16,697 nt of DNA from an uncultured Variovorax sp. (GTDB lineage Bacteria > Pseudomonadota > Gammaproteobacteria > Burkholderiales > Burkholderiaceae_C): NCBI GenBank assembly GCA_903872875.1, contig CAIQMJ010000682.1:1-16697 (forward strand), read 5' to 3'. A program made the translations under genes and the position numbers. The notes under the pieces were generated by a model. It saw only the letters and a list, made by a program, of their open reading frames with translations. It was not told the origin of the DNA and did not search any database. Shown in pieces: positions 14,107 to 16,697 of this stretch (its first letter is position 1; the number at the start of each line of letters is the position of its first letter).

Positions 14107-15237
14107 ATGACCCTCAGTTCCATCGTTACCACCCATTCCGGCACATCGCGTCGCGACTTCGTTCGTGCGGGCGTCGCACTCGGCGCCGGCAGCCTGCTGC
14201 TTCCACGGCTTGCCGCTGCACAGACGGGCGCGCCAATGGTTGCAGGCCAGGGCCGCACTCTCACCGTGTCAACCTGGGGTGGCACCGCAGCCGACGGCAT
14301 CAAGCAGGTCGTCGCGCCCGAACTCAGGAAGCTCACCGGCGCCGACGTCGTGGTGGACATCGGCGCGCAAGGCCCCCGCTACAACAAGCTGATGGCGCAG
14401 CGCAACAGCCCGTCGATCGATGTGTTCTTCGGCACCGACGAACTGACGGCCTCGGGCCACAGGCAGGGGCTGCTGCAGTCGTGCGAGCGAAGCCGGATCA
14501 CGCGCTACGCCGAGGTCGATCCGCGGCTCCTGAGCCTCAAGCAGCTCGACACGGCCACCACGCTGCCCGGTGCGCCGTACACGGTGATCTCGTATGCGCT
14601 GACGTATTCGCCCGAGACGGTGAAGAAGGCGCCGACCAGCTGGCTCGACCTGTGGTCGCCCGAGTACGCGGACAAGCTGGCGTACTTCTCGGTGGTGCAC
14701 AGCATGATGCCGGGCAACATCGCGCTGATGGCCGAGCTGCTGGGCGGCAGCGCCGCCAATCCGGAGCCGGCGTTCACGAAACTCAAGACGCTGCGCCCGT
14801 CCAAGCTCACCAACTTCTGGACCGACTGGGCGCCGCTGCAGAAGACCGGCGACGTGATCCTCGCGACCGAGAACGACGCCTACACCGCGACCATGAAGGC
14901 GCAGGGCTACGCGGTCGATTTCGTGGTGCCGAAGGAAGGTTCGCTCGCAGCGCTCAACTATGTCTCGCTGGTCAAGGGGACGAAGAACGCCGACCTGGGC
15001 CAGGTGTTCATCGATCTCATGATCGATGCGCGGGTACAGGAGCAGCTCGCGGTGCTCGGCTATGCCGGGACGACCAACAGGACCGCGAAGGTCCCGGCGG
15101 AGCTGGCGGCCAAGATCACCACCGGCGCCAAGATCGACAAGCTGCGCCTGATGGACCCGCTGGTTGCAATGAACAACCGCGCCGCCTGGACCGAGAAGCT
15201 CAACACCGAAGTCATCCCGATGTGGAGCGCGCGTTGA
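14107..15237 (+). CDS. ABC importer substrate-binding protein (spermidine/putrescine-type family) with Tat-type leader
   Basis: The product is 376 aa from ATG 14107, with GAGG at 14096-14099. A twin-arginine leader, SRRDFVRAG (14-22), leads into a hydrophobic stretch and a cleavage site near LAAA-QT (35-40), so the mature protein is periplasmic. Mature features fit the PotD/extracellular solute-binding class: TLTVSTWGGTAADGIKQVV at the start, YTVISYALTYSPETVKKAP, SWLDLWSPEYADKL, and a C-terminal region of the type GQVFIDLMIDARVQEQLA. Relatives bind polyamines, Fe(III), thiamine or other amines; the ligand here is unknown. A longer open frame upstream is a shadow of the deaminase-family gene. 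The two permease genes follow directly. Confidence 0.92.
   Translation: MTLSSIVTTHSGTSRRDFVRAGVALGAGSLLLPRLAAAQTGAPMVAGQGRTLTVSTWGGTAADGIKQVVAPELRKLTGADVVVDIGAQGPRYNKLMAQRNSPSIDVFFGTDELTASGHRQGLLQSCERSRITRYAEVDPRLLSLKQLDTATTLPGAPYTVISYALTYSPETVKKAPTSWLDLWSPEYADKLAYFSVVHSMMPGNIALMAELLGGSAANPEPAFTKLKTLRPSKLTNFWTDWAPLQKTGDVILATENDAYTATMKAQGYAVDFVVPKEGSLAALNYVSLVKGTKNADLGQVFIDLMIDARVQEQLAVLGYAGTTNRTAKVPAELAAKITTGAKIDKLRLMDPLVAMNNRAAWTEKLNTEVIPMWSAR
15224..15227 (+). promoter_or_regulatory. Ribosome binding site favouring a TTG start
   Basis: GGAG lies 6 bp before TTG 15234, which overlaps the stop of the binding-protein gene (TTGA). ATG 15252 is the alternative start and would shorten the product by six residues; its upstream CAGG is weaker. 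Confidence 0.5.
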
Positions 15238-16112
15238 CCCAGGCACCCGCGATGCCCGCTCTCGCGGCATCGCTCCCGCGGCGCGATCGCACCGCAGCAT
15301 GGCTGCTGCTGCCCGCTGCCGTGCTCCTGATCGCATTCCTCGCGGTCCCGCTGTGCGCGACGGTGTGGGCCAGCCTGTCTCCCAACGACATCGTCCGGTT
15401 CCAGGGGCCGGGCCTCGACAACTATGGCTATGTGTTCAGCAAGCAGCACTACCTGACGGTCATCTGGCGGACCATCCGTCTGGCCCTGCTCGCCACGGCC
15501 GTGGCGCTGCTGATCGGCTATCCCACCGCGCTGGCGCTGTGGCGCCTGCCGCCGCGTCTGAACAGCTTCATGCTGATGGGAACGACCTTTCCGATCCTCA
15601 CGGGGCCGCTGGTGGTGGTGCTCGGCTGGATGATCCTTCTGTCGAACGGCGGTCCGCTGCTCGCACCGCTTGCCGCACTCGGCCTGCCGGTGCCCAAGAT
15701 ACTCGGCACCGAGACCGGCATCAGCGTGGGCATCGTGCATTTCGTACTGCCGCTGGTCATCCTCATGCTCAACAGTGCGCTGCGCGCCATTCCGCCTGCG
15801 CTGCTCGAGGCATCCGCCAGCCTCGGCGCGAGGCCGCTGTCGCGCTTCGTGCACGTGATCTGGCCGCTGTCGCTACCGGGCGTGCTGTCCGCGCTCGTGG
15901 TCGCATTCGCGCTGTCGGCCAGCTCGTATATCTCGCCCTACTACCTGGGCGGAGCGGGCCGCCACATGCTCGGTACGCTGGTGTCGGAGTTCATGCTCGC
16001 GACCTTCAACGGGCAGCTCGCGGCGGTCGCCGCGATGCTGCTGCTGATCATCAAGACCGTGGCCATCGTCGGCGCGACCCTGGCGCTCGGCCGAAGGATG
16101 CGTGGCCCATGA
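15234..16112 (+). CDS. ABC importer permease, PotB-like
   Basis: The product is 292 aa from TTG 15234 (286 from ATG 15252). Hydrophobic segments lie at about 22-46, 82-104, 112-137, 162-182, 212-234 and 262-286, fitting a six-helix type I importer permease. The EAA loop is at 190-216: LLEASASLGARPLSRFVHVIWP followed by LSLPG. The short cytoplasmic start (PRRDRTAAWLLLPA) and the periplasmic segment VWASLSPNDIVRFQGPGLDNYGY are typical of PotB/spermidine-putrescine-type partners. Its start overlaps the binding-protein stop and its own stop overlaps the next start (ATGA), so the three genes are translationally coupled. No ATPase gene lies between; it is expected downstream. Confidence 0.92.
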   Translation: MTQAPAMPALAASLPRRDRTAAWLLLPAAVLLIAFLAVPLCATVWASLSPNDIVRFQGPGLDNYGYVFSKQHYLTVIWRTIRLALLATAVALLIGYPTALALWRLPPRLNSFMLMGTTFPILTGPLVVVLGWMILLSNGGPLLAPLAALGLPVPKILGTETGISVGIVHFVLPLVILMLNSALRAIPPALLEASASLGARPLSRFVHVIWPLSLPGVLSALVVAFALSASSYISPYYLGGAGRHMLGTLVSEFMLATFNGQLAAVAAMLLLIIKTVAIVGATLALGRRMRGP

Positions 16113-16697
16113 CGCTGCTGAAACGCCTGGGCTACGGCTGGCTGCTCGTCGTCTACCTGTTCATCCTGGCGCCCACCCTGGTCGTGATCAGCGGGTCGTT
16201 CAACACGGCGAGCAGCTTTCCGGCGAAATTCGAGGGATTCACCCTGGACTGGTACCGGCAGATCCCGCAGCGCAGCGAATTTGTGGCGGCCATCTTCAAC
16301 AGCCTGACGGTGGCGCTGTGCGCGGCGGCATGCGCGACCGTGGTGGGCTTTCTTGCCGGCTACGCCGTCCTGCGCAGGCCGCTTGCGCACCGCAATCTGC
16401 TGACCACGCTGCTCATGAGTCCGCTGCTGGTGCCCGACATCGTCATCGGCGTCGCCGCACTCCAGATGTTCATGCTGCTCAAGGTGCCGCTCACGCTGGT
16501 CAACCTCGTGGCGCTGCATGCGACCTTCTTCATGCCCTTCGCGGTGCGCATGGTGTTGATCGGATTGGCGCGCTTCAACTTCGGCCTCGAGGAAGCCGCG
16601 GCCAGCCTGGGCGCGAGCCGCTGGCGGACGATGTGCCACGTGACGTTGCCGCTGCTGCGGCCCAGCCTGGTGGCCGGCTTCACGGTCGTCTTCATCC
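16109..16697 (+). CDS. ABC importer permease, PotC-like, 3' end cut by the window
   Basis: An ATG at 16109 overlaps the preceding stop (ATGA), and the frame is open to the window edge, giving 196 residues. Translated by hand it begins MTLLKRLGYGWLLVVYLF, with a first membrane segment at about 10-30, the periplasmic FNTASSFPAKFEGFTLDWY, and further segments at about 64-88, 98-122 and 130-153. The EAA loop is complete: LEEAAASLGASRWRTMCHV (160-178), then TLPLLRPSLVAGF. This is the standard PotC-like partner of the preceding permease; the two form the heterodimeric membrane part of the importer. One or two final helices are missing because of the window edge. Confidence 0.92.
   Translation, partial: MTLLKRLGYGWLLVVYLFILAPTLVVISGSFNTASSFPAKFEGFTLDWYRQIPQRSEFVAAIFNSLTVALCAAACATVVGFLAGYAVLRRPLAHRNLLTTLLMSPLLVPDIVIGVAALQMFMLLKVPLTLVNLVALHATFFMPFAVRMVLIGLARFNFGLEEAAASLGASRWRTMCHVTLPLLRPSLVAGFTVVFI

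Noticed and set aside
13464..15233. Apparent very long fusion upstream of the PotB-like permease
   Set aside because: The frame merely stays open through the deaminase-family and binding-protein genes; the upstream translation has no domain and is Arg-rich.

Overview
The window is gene-dense, GC-rich DNA with the look of a betaproteobacterial chromosome, probably Burkholderiales of the Variovorax/Bordetella/Achromobacter kind. This rests on composition, on solute-binding proteins with RRDF leaders, and on the mix of ABC importers, a LysR regulator and catabolic enzymes; no marker gene fixes the taxon. I see no tRNA, rRNA, CRISPR array, IS element or attachment site.

Layout. (1) 1-1338: the 3' part of a GGDEF-EAL (cyclic-di-GMP) protein, visibly less GC-rich than the rest and probably unrelated. 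(2) 1425-2396, minus strand: a LysR-type regulator, divergent from (3) a tight plus-strand operon, 2476-11772. That operon encodes a gamma-glutamyltransferase-fold hydrolase without a signal peptide, a small GAF-domain protein, an FAD aromatic-type monooxygenase, a one-domain VOC (glyoxalase/extradiol fold) protein, an alpha/beta hydrolase, a NitT/TauT-type ABC importer (ATPase, permease, Tat-type binding protein), and a second alpha/beta hydrolase resembling 2,6-dihydroxypseudooxynicotine hydrolase. (4) 11778-12824, minus strand: an adenosine/adenine-deaminase-family protein lacking the usual catalytic Glu. (5) A 185-bp divergent region with overlapping inverted repeats. (6) A second plus-strand operon from 13010 past the window end: a second, different deaminase-family protein, then a spermidine/putrescine-type (Pot-like) importer (binding protein, permease B, start of permease C). 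Its ATPase must lie downstream.

How they may work together (inference): the window reads as an undescribed catabolic locus for a nitrogen-containing, probably ring-bearing organic compound. Two importers bring in substrate(s). The GGT-fold and deaminase-family enzymes could break amide, amino or C-N bonds. The FAD monooxygenase could hydroxylate a ring, the VOC protein could open or rearrange it, and the alpha/beta hydrolases could cut the product by C-C or ester hydrolysis. The LysR protein is the likely regulator; the GAF protein may sense a ligand. The substrate cannot be read from the sequence. The strongest clues to novelty are the altered active-site residues: Arg lost from the GGT gamma-glutamyl site, Glu lost from one deaminase paralogue, and Asp-to-Asn in the other.
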